From: JAUVKA01 sp964465145
GTDB taxonomy: Bacteria; Bacteroidota; Bacteroidia; Bacteroidales; UBA12481
Assembly (NCBI GenBank): GCA_964465145.1
Contig: CAYXJR010000026.1
Location: forward strand, 1 to 51,300
Reading direction: 5' to 3'
DNA length: 51,300 nt
Shown here in pieces: positions 35,771 through 44,064 of the stretch. The notes below the pieces were generated by a model that saw only the letters and a program-made list of their open reading frames with translations, did no database searches and was not told the origin of the DNA. Every line of letters begins with the position of its first letter. Within the stretch, counting starts at the first letter, position 1. A program made the translations under genes and the position numbers.

Positions 35771-37168
35771 GTGTCAACCATAGCTGCTATATCTACACCT
35801 TCAGGAAGCGGGGCAATAGCCCTGGTAAGGTTATCGGGTGCTCAGGCTATTGAGATTGCCGGGTCGGTATTCAAGTCGGATAAAATTGGCTTTAAGCTTT
35901 CAGAACAAAAAGCACAAACAGTTCATTTTGGGAGGATAATGGATAATAAGGAAACCATTGATGAGGTATTGGTCACAGTTTTTCGTGCTCCTCATTCCTA
36001 CACCGGAGAAGACCTGATAGAGATCTCCTGTCATGGATCTGTATATATCCAACAAACCATCCTCCAATTGCTTGTCAGGAATGGTGCTGAAATGGCCCGA
36101 CCCGGGGAATTTACTCAGAGAGCTTATTTGAACGGCAAAATGGATCTCACCCAGGCCGAGGCTGTATCGGACCTTATTGCTTCCTCCAGCAGGGCTGCTC
36201 AGCAGGTAGCTATGGATCAGATGCGCGGCGGATTTTCCAGGGAGATCCAGATTCTGAGGATGCAGCTGTTGGAATTTGTTTCTCTGATTGAGTTGGAATT
36301 GGATTTTTCAGAGGAAGATGTGGAGTTTGCTGATCGCAGTCATTTGAAGCATTTAGTTCTTGATATTCATGATACGGTAAGAAAGCTCACCCAAAGTTTT
36401 CAGTTGGGCAATGCGATAAAGGAAGGGATTCCGGTGGCTATTGTTGGTGAGACCAATGTTGGCAAATCCACTCTTTTGAATGCCCTTTTAAAGGAAGACA
36501 AGGCTATCGTTTCGCATATTCCGGGGACCACTCGTGATGTAATTGAAGACAGGATACAGCTCAATGGTATTTTATTTCGATTTATTGATACAGCCGGATT
36601 ACGGCACACAGATGATCAGATAGAAAACATGGGCATCGAAAGGAGTTACCAGCAGATTGAAAAAGCCCGGATAGTTTTACTGGTTACGGATCCCATTGCT
36701 CCCGAAGAGCAAAGCCTAAGATGGGTAAAATCTATTCAGGATAAAATCCGATCAGACCAGGAACTAATTATTCTTGTCAACAAAGGGGATCTGGGGAGAA
36801 TAGCAAACCAAAGAAATCAAGCAATAATTGAATCGTCACCCGTCACCCGTCACCCGTCACCTGTAATAATATCTGCAAAAGAAGGAATGGGTCTTGACAG
36901 ACTTGAAGGATCATTAATGCACCACATCAACCTCAAACCCCTTGAGGATCATGATGTTATTGTCACCAATGTCCGGCATTATGAAGTACTAACAAGGGCA
37001 CAAACAGGACTTGAAAGGGTAATCAGCGGATTAGAAACTCATCTCACTGGTGATTTCCTATCCCAGGACATCCGCGAGGTTATCAACATCCTCGGCGAAA
37101 TAACCGGCCAAATCTCCACTGATGAGGTGTTGGGGAATATATTTAAGAATTTCTGTATCGGAAAGTGA
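35771..37168 (+). CDS. mnmE: tRNA modification GTPase MnmE
   Basis: With MnmG it modifies the wobble uridine of certain tRNAs. The 465-residue product begins at GTG 35771 (STIAAISTPSGSGAIALVRL), as in the family. The N-terminal folate-binding domain is about 1-120. The G domain has GETNVGKST (from G226), DTAGLR, NKGD and SAK. The C-terminus ends in the conserved FCIGK. A 28-bp heptad repeat sits in frame between NKGD and SAK (about residues 355-364, SPVTRHPSPV). The last 18 bp are a probable attachment site for the island that follows. Confidence 0.95.
   Translation: MSTIAAISTPSGSGAIALVRLSGAQAIEIAGSVFKSDKIGFKLSEQKAQTVHFGRIMDNKETIDEVLVTVFRAPHSYTGEDLIEISCHGSVYIQQTILQLLVRNGAEMARPGEFTQRAYLNGKMDLTQAEAVSDLIASSSRAAQQVAMDQMRGGFSREIQILRMQLLEFVSLIELELDFSEEDVEFADRSHLKHLVLDIHDTVRKLTQSFQLGNAIKEGIPVAIVGETNVGKSTLLNALLKEDKAIVSHIPGTTRDVIEDRIQLNGILFRFIDTAGLRHTDDQIENMGIERSYQQIEKARIVLLVTDPIAPEEQSLRWVKSIQDKIRSDQELIILVNKGDLGRIANQRNQAIIESSPVTRHPSPVIISAKEGMGLDRLEGSLMHHINLKPLEDHDVIVTNVRHYEVLTRAQTGLERVISGLETHLTGDFLSQDIREVINILGEITGQISTDEVLGNIFKNFCIGK
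36834..36861. repeat. Heptad repeat cgtcacc x4 inside mnmE
   Basis: Four exact units of cgtcacc lie within the coding frame. Because 7 is not a multiple of 3, gain or loss of one unit shifts the frame; only changes by three units keep it. The same unit precedes nth (181-208). Confidence 0.85.
37151..37168 (+). other. Probable attachment site (attL) at mnmE 3' end
   Basis: The last 18 bp of mnmE (ttctgtatcggaaagtga, encoding FCIGK-stop) correspond to the position and pattern of the known SGI1-family attachment site in mnmE (trmE/thdF). An integrase gene begins 197 bp further on, and the DNA beyond is accessory. I found no second copy by eye in the window, so the other end is probably outside. 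Confidence 0.5.
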
Positions 37169-37268
37169 CAACCTATTGACAGGTCTTGCTTCTAGCTCAT
37201 AACTCCCTTATTTACAATATATTTTCTTTCCTTTTATAACTCATTCTAAACTTTAATTTCCTTTGTTC

Positions 37269-37299
37269 TTTGTCTTTTTGTTTCTTATTTGTATCTTTG
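37269..37299 (+). promoter_or_regulatory. Bacteroidota-type promoter of the integrase
   Basis: A -33 box tttg (37269-37272) and a -7 box tatctttg (37292-37299) are separated by 19 bp, matching the Bacteroidota consensus TTTG / TAnnTTTG at the preferred distance. The integrase starts 66 bp downstream of the -7 box. Confidence 0.65.
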
Positions 37300-37309
37300 A
37301 TCGACTCGA

Positions 37310-37329
37310 GTAACAAATAAGTAACAAAT
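37310..37329 (+). repeat. Direct repeat gtaacaaat before the integrase
   Basis: Two copies of gtaacaaat (37310-37318 and 37321-37329) are spaced by 11 bp, one helical turn, between the promoter and the integrase start. This is a possible integrase arm-type or regulator binding site. Confidence 0.4.
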
Positions 37330-37365
37330 TAGAAACAGTTTATTAATTCTATCACTATTGAAGCC

Positions 37366-38487
37366 ATGGCAGCAAAAAGAACACGTGCAAAAGGAATAGT
37401 CCATCTAAGAGAGAGAAAACTGACGGATGGATCAAAAAGCCTCTACCTGGATATTTACAGCCACAATAAACGGTATACAAAATCTCTTAACCTCAAAATC
37501 TATCCGGTACGCACTCCTATCGATAAGGAGCATAATGCGAAAACTCAACAACTTGCTGAAACCCTGAGAGCGGAAAAGCAAATTGAATTGCAGCACACCC
37601 AGCATGGAATACAGGATGATGACCAGTTGGATCGTAGTTTCCTGAATTATTTCTGGGAGCTGACAGAAAAACGCAAGGCCAGCCAGGGTAATTACGGCAA
37701 CTGGGACAGTGTGCATAAGCACTTACAGAAGTATGCTGGGCAGGATGTGAGCTTTGGAGACCTGGATAAATTTTTTGTGCTGGGATTCAAGGAATACCTG
37801 ATGGAGGATGCGGTGACCAAAAGCGAAGTTCCCCTGTCCCCTAACTCTCAGTCATCTTATTTTAATAAGCTCAAGACTGCTATTAAACAGGCTCAAGCTG
37901 ATGGGATAATAAAAACCAATCCTGCATTTGGTGTAAAGGGCATTAAGGCTGAAACCCCTGAGAGGGAATACCTGACAATGGAGGAGCTAAGGAAAATAGC
38001 AAAGGCTGATTGTAAATATCCAATCTTAAAAGAAGCCTTCCTGTTTTCATGTATCACTGGATTAAGATGGTCAGACATCCAGAAGCTGACCTGGTCGGAG
38101 ATTCACGATAACAATGAAGGATCCAGAATAGTATTCCGCCAGAAAAAGACCAAAGGGATGGAGTACCTACCAATGAGCAAGCAAGCCAGAGAAATGATAG
38201 GCGAAAGGAGGGATGGAGAAGAAAGGGTATTTCAAGGGTTAAAATATAGTACTTACCATAACCTGGAATTATTACGCTGGGCCATGAGAGCAGGCATCAT
38301 GAAACATATCACCTTCCATTCTGGCCGCCATACCTACGCTACACTGCAATTAACCATGGGGACAGACATTTATACTGTTTCAAAGTTACTAGGCCACTCA
38401 GAGATAAGAACGACCCAGATTTATGGGAAGATTATAGACCAGAAGAAGGAGGAGGCGGTGGAGAGGATACCGCCGATTAATTTATAA
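37366..38487 (+). CDS. Tyrosine integrase, Bacteroidota mobile-element type
   Basis: A 373-residue site-specific recombinase, likely the integrase of the island. The N-terminus (about 10-60, KGIVHLRERKLTDGSKSLYL) is an arm-binding domain, and about 95-190 a SAM-like core-binding domain. Catalytic residues are in TGLRWSDIQKLTW (Arg), HSGRHTYATLQL (HxxR) and LLGHSEIRTTQIYGKI (His, Tyr). It has a good promoter and lies directly past mnmE in the same direction, as the SGI1 int gene does beside its mnmE target. It is intact, unlike the second recombinase at 48.2-49.1 kb. Confidence 0.93.
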   Translation: MAAKRTRAKGIVHLRERKLTDGSKSLYLDIYSHNKRYTKSLNLKIYPVRTPIDKEHNAKTQQLAETLRAEKQIELQHTQHGIQDDDQLDRSFLNYFWELTEKRKASQGNYGNWDSVHKHLQKYAGQDVSFGDLDKFFVLGFKEYLMEDAVTKSEVPLSPNSQSSYFNKLKTAIKQAQADGIIKTNPAFGVKGIKAETPEREYLTMEELRKIAKADCKYPILKEAFLFSCITGLRWSDIQKLTWSEIHDNNEGSRIVFRQKKTKGMEYLPMSKQAREMIGERRDGEERVFQGLKYSTYHNLELLRWAMRAGIMKHITFHSGRHTYATLQLTMGTDIYTVSKLLGHSEIRTTQIYGKIIDQKKEEAVERIPPINL

Positions 38488-38543
38488 TTATTTGTCTGTC
38501 AATGATAAATATTAGCAAGGCTGTATTATGTGGGTTAGGTTTA

Positions 38544-39602
38544 TCAATAACCATGCTTTGGGAACTTGGATATTAATTTTATTAATTCTTTCAAATATTT
38601 TTCATCTCCCCTTATTTTGGGCAAGTATTCGTCAAGTAAAATGTCAAACCTATCTGATGTAAAAGGAAATCCATGGTGTGCAATTATAAAACTTGTTGGT
38701 GCTAAATGACGTATCCTAAGCTCAGCCTGACCTCTAATATCTATAGGATTCTCTCTTATGATTGTTGATCCATCGTCAAATTCAGACCTAGAAATTCTTC
38801 GATTGCGGTACTGTCCATATTCTTCAGTCCAATAATTTCTTTTGGCCCTCTCCATAACCTCCTCACCAGAATAGTTATAAATACCAGTGGGCTTTTCTGC
38901 CTCTACTTCAATATATACAAAGGAGTGATAATAACTCCTTGGCTTTGAAACTATTAGCTTTGTGATGTTTAATTCATAGAAATTAAGAAGAACCTTGTAG
39001 GGCTTAACAAGGTTAAACCTCTTTTTAAATGGGATAAACCTTTGAATATTGCTACATCCCATTGTTGAATACCACCAAATTGGAGAATAATAACTACCAC
39101 TATTATCTTTTGACCTAAAAGACAATGGCTGCTCTAATAGAACTTTGAGCCGCTTATAGATATTGCTTTTTGAATTAAATACTTGAAATTTCTCGTCTCC
39201 AGGAAATGCAGCGCAAATTCTATCATGAAAGATCACAGATGGTTCATAAAAACCAATGGGCCATGACTCGTGTCCTTGAATTTTCCAATAGTTCTCCTCC
39301 TCCTTTTTTTTCATTAATGCTGATTTCCTTGCCTTGATTGAATTGACTATTATGGGTATTTTATATAGAATATAAATAATTGAAATAATGGCTATTAACA
39401 ATATTAATAATAGAAGTATATTACTGATTTGGCTTGAACCGTTTAAGAAATTTCTAATCCCTGATTCAGGATTTTGAGAGAGCCATTTTTTAATAATTGA
39501 CTTGATCCAAAATCCAATACTTCCAAGAGCAGAAAATAATATCAGGGCAATTACACTGCTGCCAACAGGATCTTTCCAAATCTTTTTGAACCACTTTTTC
39601 AT
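38544..39602 (-). CDS. Two-helix membrane protein of unknown function
   Basis: A 352-residue protein. It opens MKKWFKKIWKDPVGSSVIAL with a helix at about 14-34 and a second at about 59-82, then a charged linker with KKKEEE and a large soluble domain (about 105-352) containing WPIGFYEPSVIFHDRICAAF and an end rich in basic residues. I do not recognise the soluble domain. It is the last gene of the minus-strand cluster, 25 bp past the hsdR remnant. The AT-rich composition is like that of the TA-like genes next to it. It could be an effector of a defence system, but that is only suggested by place and shape. Confidence 0.6.
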   Translation of the reverse strand: MKKWFKKIWKDPVGSSVIALILFSALGSIGFWIKSIIKKWLSQNPESGIRNFLNGSSQISNILLLLILLIAIISIIYILYKIPIIVNSIKARKSALMKKKEEENYWKIQGHESWPIGFYEPSVIFHDRICAAFPGDEKFQVFNSKSNIYKRLKVLLEQPLSFRSKDNSGSYYSPIWWYSTMGCSNIQRFIPFKKRFNLVKPYKVLLNFYELNITKLIVSKPRSYYHSFVYIEVEAEKPTGIYNYSGEEVMERAKRNYWTEEYGQYRNRRISRSEFDDGSTIIRENPIDIRGQAELRIRHLAPTSFIIAHHGFPFTSDRFDILLDEYLPKIRGDEKYLKELIKLISKFPKHGY

Positions 39603-39627
39603 CTATAAATTCTTTTCGATAAAACAT

Positions 39628-39740
39628 TCACCCCACCATCGGCCGCTCTTTATACTGGCCTTCAGCCTGTTCGAGGATCTCAGCGAGAAGGTCATTTAGC
39701 CTTTGGATATGGACTTTGCCTCGGATTTCTCCTGTGACTG
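39628..39740 (-). pseudogene. Duplicated remnant of the hsdR 3' end
   Basis: In the third frame of the minus strand this encodes RGKVHIQRLNDLLAEILEQ and then AEGQYKERPMVG-stop, against RGKVDIKELNKILAEILEQ and AEGQYKEWPMVG-stop in hsdR. At DNA level 39629-39740 matches 41045-41156 without gaps, with about 22 differences in 112 (80%). The copies are direct repeats that flank the three-gene module. The last codons of the SecB-like gene run into this remnant in another frame and stop at 39696. Confidence 0.9.
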
Positions 39741-40199
39741 TTCGGAAGACTGCTGTTTTAACAATTCTGATAATAAATGCAGTTTCGGATCCATAAGTGG
39801 TATAATATGAGGATGAATAACTGTTCCTCTAGTTCTTTCAAATAACATTCCCCTTGTTGTTGAAATTGAAATACTCATCAATGTGGTTTCCAGAGTATTA
39901 TCCATATCAAAATCATTTTGAGGGTCTCTTATAACTATATAATTATCCAATCCCTCAACTATAAAATTGCACCGTGATTTGAACCTCAGTACTTCTTTAC
40001 CTTTATCATGGGTTGTAAAGCGGACATCTAATACTATGCCAATTAGATCCTTTTCAATATTCCAATCATAGTTTATCATAAAAGTTATTGAAAATGAGGA
40101 ATGTACTCTCCCTTTGTCAATGAATGCTTCTTCTGGATAATAACAAAACCCTAACTCATCGATTGACACTAAACTAAATTTATACTGCTTCGCTTCCAT
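39696..40199 (-). CDS. SecB-like protein, putative chaperone of a TAC module
   Basis: A 167-residue protein starting at ATG 40199 (MEAKQYKFSLVSIDEL); the frame is open to 40280, but that part lies within the antitoxin gene. It has the size and order of a SecB fold: alternating strands (SSFSITFMINYDW, IGIVLDVRFTTHD, VLRFKSRCNFIVEG) and a C-terminal helix of the kind ISISTTRGMLFERTRGTVIH followed by PLMDP, comparable to the SRGTFPQLNLAPVNFD end of SecB. Third gene after toxin and antitoxin (20-bp overlap) is the place of SecB-like Rv1957 in the TAC system of Mycobacterium tuberculosis. Its last 14 codons or so are made of hsdR-derived DNA in another frame. The assignment is by pattern, not search. 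Confidence 0.55.
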   Translation of the reverse strand: MEAKQYKFSLVSIDELGFCYYPEEAFIDKGRVHSSFSITFMINYDWNIEKDLIGIVLDVRFTTHDKGKEVLRFKSRCNFIVEGLDNYIVIRDPQNDFDMDNTLETTLMSISISTTRGMLFERTRGTVIHPHIIPLMDPKLHLLSELLKQQSSEQSQEKSEAKSISKG

Positions 40200-40611
40200 G
40201 GAGATGTTGAATTTGCTCTTGTCTTGATAAAGTAATAACCCCAATCCCTGTTTGACTTGTAGGAACAGAAAATTTAGCAACCAAAGGACTCTCGCTTCGA
40301 TAGGACTGCATTTTCAATGTGAAAGTTTTAATCTTATTCTGATCCTCTTCGATTACTGTCCTAAGGTCTTCCCATTTAACCATTGGAACCTTACCAACTG
40401 CTAAAGAAAGCTCTACAAATTTTGAAAGTCTATGATTAAAATCCCCATTCAAAACTTGTGAGATGTATCCTTTGGTAACCTTTAATTGATCTGCAAAATC
40501 CGATCTATTAAGATTATTCGCTTCAAGATAATTACTGATTTCCTCGTATAATTGTGACTGAATCTCTGTAATCCAGTATTGAGGACTTGATAATAATTCT
40601 TCACGTTTCAT
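40180..40611 (-). CDS. XRE-family antitoxin with long C-terminal tail
   Basis: A 143-residue DNA-binding protein. The helix-turn-helix is at about 34-56 (NRSDFADQLKVTKGYISQVLNG). A tail of some 65 residues after the HTH (from about 80, with TFTLKMQSYRSESPLVAKFS) is longer than in plain HigA antitoxins. In TAC systems such a tail (chaperone-addiction region) makes the antitoxin depend on its SecB-like chaperone; this gene's position supports that reading. It overlaps the toxin gene by 4 bp and the SecB-like gene by 20 bp. Confidence 0.7.
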   Translation of the reverse strand: MKREELLSSPQYWITEIQSQLYEEISNYLEANNLNRSDFADQLKVTKGYISQVLNGDFNHRLSKFVELSLAVGKVPMVKWEDLRTVIEEDQNKIKTFTLKMQSYRSESPLVAKFSVPTSQTGIGVITLSRQEQIQHLHGSEAV

Positions 40612-41000
40612 GGTTCTAAATTTCTTTTAATTATTTCCTTGGCAATACTTTTAATTCTCTTAATATCTTTATTTTGCGTTCCTTTTTTTGCGCCAAAAAC
40701 AATTATCTTCCCTCCTGGCCTTGTCATTCCATAAACTCTTAAATTGTCCTTTTTAAACTCAAAAGTTTTTAAATTTTCTCCTTTATTATCTAAACTTTTA
40801 TATTTTCCTGGTGGTACTTTTTCAAGATTCGATTTACGGTTCATATATCTCAATATTCCCACCAAGGAATCCATATCCTTCGGGTTAGCTTTACAAGTGT
40901 TTTCAAATTCATCATATTCTATATCTCCATCTATTGATAGTTTGAAGAATTTGATCTTGCCGACCACTTCTTCCATTTCTAAAAACGCAAATCTATTCAT
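40608..41000 (-). CDS. RelE/HigB-like toxin
   Basis: A 130-residue basic protein. The C-terminal part FEFKKDNLRVYGMTRPGGKI followed by IVFGAKKGTQNKDIKRIKSI has the pattern of the RelE/HigB (Gp49-like) toxin fold: a strand with a conserved arginine, a turn, a strand ending GxKK, and a lysine-rich helix. Such toxins cut mRNA on the ribosome. The order toxin then antitoxin, with a 4-bp overlap, is typical of HigBA. The start is 43 bp downstream of the hsdR stop, and the module is AT-richer than hsdR, consistent with separate origin. Confidence 0.65.
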   Translation of the reverse strand: MNRFAFLEMEEVVGKIKFFKLSIDGDIEYDEFENTCKANPKDMDSLVGILRYMNRKSNLEKVPPGKYKSLDNKGENLKTFEFKKDNLRVYGMTRPGGKIIVFGAKKGTQNKDIKRIKSIAKEIIKRNLEP

Positions 41001-41043
41001 TTTGTTTAGTTATTACTAAACTTTTTTGATTATTTTCAAATTA

Positions 41044-44000
41044 TCACCCCACCATCGGCCATTCTTTGTACTGCCCTTCAGCCTGTTCAAGGATTTCAGC
41101 GAGGATTTTGTTTAGTTCTTTAATATCGACTTTGCCTCTGAGTTCTCTCTTGACTGCCAGGCGAATTGCTGCCCTGGCGTTTTCTTTTTTGTGCCAGTCA
41201 AGCTGGAGGTTTTTCTTTACTGCCTGGGTTATGTTAGCTACTGTATCCTTAATGAGGGTGTAGTCCTTTATAGCACCTTTATGGAGGGCCAGTATATCAT
41301 AGAAGGCCAGTTCTTCTTCACTCAGGCCAAGTTCTTTCTTCCTGTGGTCTTCTGCCTGCAACTCTTTGGCACGTTCCAGCAGCTCCAGGATGGTGGTATA
41401 TGAGTCAATGGCGTTGGTGTGGTATCTTTCTATTACTTTTTCCACCTGTTCCTTCAGCGACTTGTATTTAACGATATTCTTGGGCATCCTGTACTTCAGC
41501 TCGTTGTTAAGTATCTGCCTTAGAAGCTCAATCTTTATGGCTGTACCCGACTTCTTTTCTTTGGCACCTACCAGGAACTCTTCATTAAGTATGGAAATAT
41601 CTGGCTTTTCTATGCCTGCCATGGAATATATGTCAACGATCTCCTCTGATTCAATGCTCCTGCTTATGAGGTCTTTTACTTCCTCAGCAGCTTTTCGTCC
41701 AGGGGCCACTGGATGTTTCAGCTTTTTAACTGTTACCCCTGTATGCTGGACAAACAGTATATCCAGACTTAATTGTGGAAGTCTTGGATCTGATTTGCAT
41801 ATCGAGGTCAGGGCTGATACCCTCTTTTCAATCAACAGGAAGTCTTCTGAGGCTTCATCGCTTCCAACTATATGGTTTACGGCCTGACAAACCAAAAGCT
41901 GCTTTTCTCCAGCCGTTAATGCCCTCCACCTACTGTAATCACATCCTTGAGGATAAAAAGCCTTGGCTAATTGAAGCTGATCCCCCAATTCAGACAAGGC
42001 AGCATCCATATCCACCGTAACATCACCTCGTCCCCCACCCTGGGTGTATTTTTTAGTGGCATCCTTCAGTCTGTCGCCTATACCTATATAGTCGACAATC
42101 AATCCTGATGGTTTATCCTTAAACACCCTGTTCACCCTGGCGATGGCCTGCATTAGGTTATGTCCGTGCATGACTTTATCGACATACATTGTATGCAGCG
42201 CTGGTGCATCAAAGCCTGTTAACCACATATCCCTGACAATAACAATCTTCAGAGAGTCATTTGGGTCCTTGAATCTTGACTTAATGCTCTCCTGCTTGTC
42301 CATAGTCCGTATATGCTGATTCCACTCCATCGGATCCGAGCTAATGTTGCCTGTCATTATCACAGCTACCTCAGGGCAATCATCCAGGGCAGTTATAGCG
42401 TTATACATTTTCACACAGTTCCTGCGGCTCATGCAGACTATCATGGCTTTTCCAGGAAGTGTTTCAGTCCTATTCAGATAGTGGCGGAGAATATCGGCTG
42501 CGACCCTTTTTACCCTCTCCTGTGATCCTGCTGCATCGTCAATAGCTGCCCATTTAATATGGTTAGCTTCCTCTACAGGCAGGCCCCCAATGATCTCCTC
42601 AGCTTCCTCATCAATCCCCTGATTTGCCAGGTGAAGCTGTGCCAGCCTTGGCTCATAATATATAGGAACAGTGGCCTTATCCTCAACAGCCTGTTTGATG
42701 TCGTAAACATGGATTGTGTCACCAAAAACCTCCCATGTGTCAGCGTCCTTTAAATCGACAGGAGTCCCAGTAAAACCAATAAAAGAAGCATTAGGCAGGG
42801 CAGAGCGAAGGTGGGAGGCAAAACCGTCAAGTAGACCGTATTGAGAACGGTGGGCTTCATCGGCCATAACGATAATATTATCACGATCAGACAGTATTGG
42901 ATGCTCCAGCTCCTTTTCTCCATTATCTGATTTCAGCCTGAATTTCTCAATGGTGGTGAATATCACCCCTCCTCCACTGCTGGCAAGGAGAGTGCGCAGC
43001 TCATCAGTTGTTTCAGCATGGTAAACTTTTCCAACCAGATCTTTGGCCAGGACAAAATTATCGTATAGCTGGGAATCAAGATCCCTTCTGTCGACCTGAA
43101 CGAGGATTGTAGGGTTTTTCAACTCAGGTATCTGGCGGAGAATGCCTGTAAAAATAGCCATTGATATGCTTTTCCCAGCTCCCTGGGTATGCCAGATCAC
43201 GCCTATCCTTCCATCTCCCTTAGGTTTGACAGCTTTCTTCGTTTGCTCCACCGCAGCGCTTACACCAAAAAACTGGTGGTACTTGGCTCCCTTCTTAACC
43301 AGGGTTCCACTATGGTTTTCATGGAAAATGAATTGCTTGATATAAGAGCAAAACCTATCTTTTGGAAACAGCCCATACAATAAGGAACGCAGGGCATGGC
43401 TCTCATCTGAGACATTCAGTCCGTCAGTAGATTTCCAGGGCGCAAACCATTCTTTGCCAGATGAATACATACCATTGAGTGTAGTAGTACCATCTGAAAT
43501 AACTGTAAGAGCATTGTATTCAAACAAGAGGGGAATATCTGCCCTATAGTGCTGAATCTGGTTCCAGGCATTATCCACTGTTGTATTGGGATCAAAGGGG
43601 TTCTTAAACTCAAATACAGCAAGTGGAAGGCCGTTCACAAAAATAATAAGGTCGGGCCTCCTGTTATTTTTGCCCTGAATTGGGAATTGATTCACACAAA
43701 GGAAATCATTTTGTTCAGGATCCTGGTAATTTATTGGGTAAATATGTTCAAAATGCTCCCTACCCTGCTTGTCCTTCCAGGAATAGTCGATACCCTTAGT
43801 CAGCTTCAAATGGAACTCCCGATTACGATAATCCAGCTCAAGCTCCTTGTTCCCCAGAAGAATTATCAGAACCTCGTTCAGGGATTTTTCAGGAAGCTGG
43901 GGATATGTATTTGAAAGGAAAGACTTGAGCCTGGCTTGCAGAACAACCTCTTTCAAGGGCCTGTCAATCTCAGGTCCATGAATAAATGAATACCCCAGAT

Positions 44001-44055
44001 CCTCAAACCATTCAATGGCTGCATTTTCAATATCAAGTTCTGCAAGTTTTTTCAT
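41044..44055 (-). CDS. hsdR: Type I restriction enzyme, R subunit
   Basis: The motor and nuclease subunit of the type I R-M complex, 1003 residues, complete. The nuclease domain has D135 and E149-x-K151 (RRPDLIIFVNG, LAVFEFKNP). The helicase has Walker A HTQGAGKS (about 289-296), DEAH at 399-402 (MADEAHRSQYG), GFTGTP, and the domain-2 segments (MIVCMSRRNC, RVNRVF). The C-terminal helical part binds the methylase. It starts 9 bp after hsdS, and its 3' end is duplicated at 39628-39740. Confidence 0.96.
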   Translation of the reverse strand: MKKLAELDIENAAIEWFEDLGYSFIHGPEIDRPLKEVVLQARLKSFLSNTYPQLPEKSLNEVLIILLGNKELELDYRNREFHLKLTKGIDYSWKDKQGREHFEHIYPINYQDPEQNDFLCVNQFPIQGKNNRRPDLIIFVNGLPLAVFEFKNPFDPNTTVDNAWNQIQHYRADIPLLFEYNALTVISDGTTTLNGMYSSGKEWFAPWKSTDGLNVSDESHALRSLLYGLFPKDRFCSYIKQFIFHENHSGTLVKKGAKYHQFFGVSAAVEQTKKAVKPKGDGRIGVIWHTQGAGKSISMAIFTGILRQIPELKNPTILVQVDRRDLDSQLYDNFVLAKDLVGKVYHAETTDELRTLLASSGGGVIFTTIEKFRLKSDNGEKELEHPILSDRDNIIVMADEAHRSQYGLLDGFASHLRSALPNASFIGFTGTPVDLKDADTWEVFGDTIHVYDIKQAVEDKATVPIYYEPRLAQLHLANQGIDEEAEEIIGGLPVEEANHIKWAAIDDAAGSQERVKRVAADILRHYLNRTETLPGKAMIVCMSRRNCVKMYNAITALDDCPEVAVIMTGNISSDPMEWNQHIRTMDKQESIKSRFKDPNDSLKIVIVRDMWLTGFDAPALHTMYVDKVMHGHNLMQAIARVNRVFKDKPSGLIVDYIGIGDRLKDATKKYTQGGGRGDVTVDMDAALSELGDQLQLAKAFYPQGCDYSRWRALTAGEKQLLVCQAVNHIVGSDEASEDFLLIEKRVSALTSICKSDPRLPQLSLDILFVQHTGVTVKKLKHPVAPGRKAAEEVKDLISRSIESEEIVDIYSMAGIEKPDISILNEEFLVGAKEKKSGTAIKIELLRQILNNELKYRMPKNIVKYKSLKEQVEKVIERYHTNAIDSYTTILELLERAKELQAEDHRKKELGLSEEELAFYDILALHKGAIKDYTLIKDTVANITQAVKKNLQLDWHKKENARAAIRLAVKRELRGKVDIKELNKILAEILEQAEGQYKEWPMVG

Positions 44056-44064
44056 AGGTCTGAT

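Noticed and set aside
41366..41887. 173-codon open frame on the plus strand within hsdR
   Set aside because: It is the antisense of a strongly conserved hsdR reading frame and has no protein character of its own.
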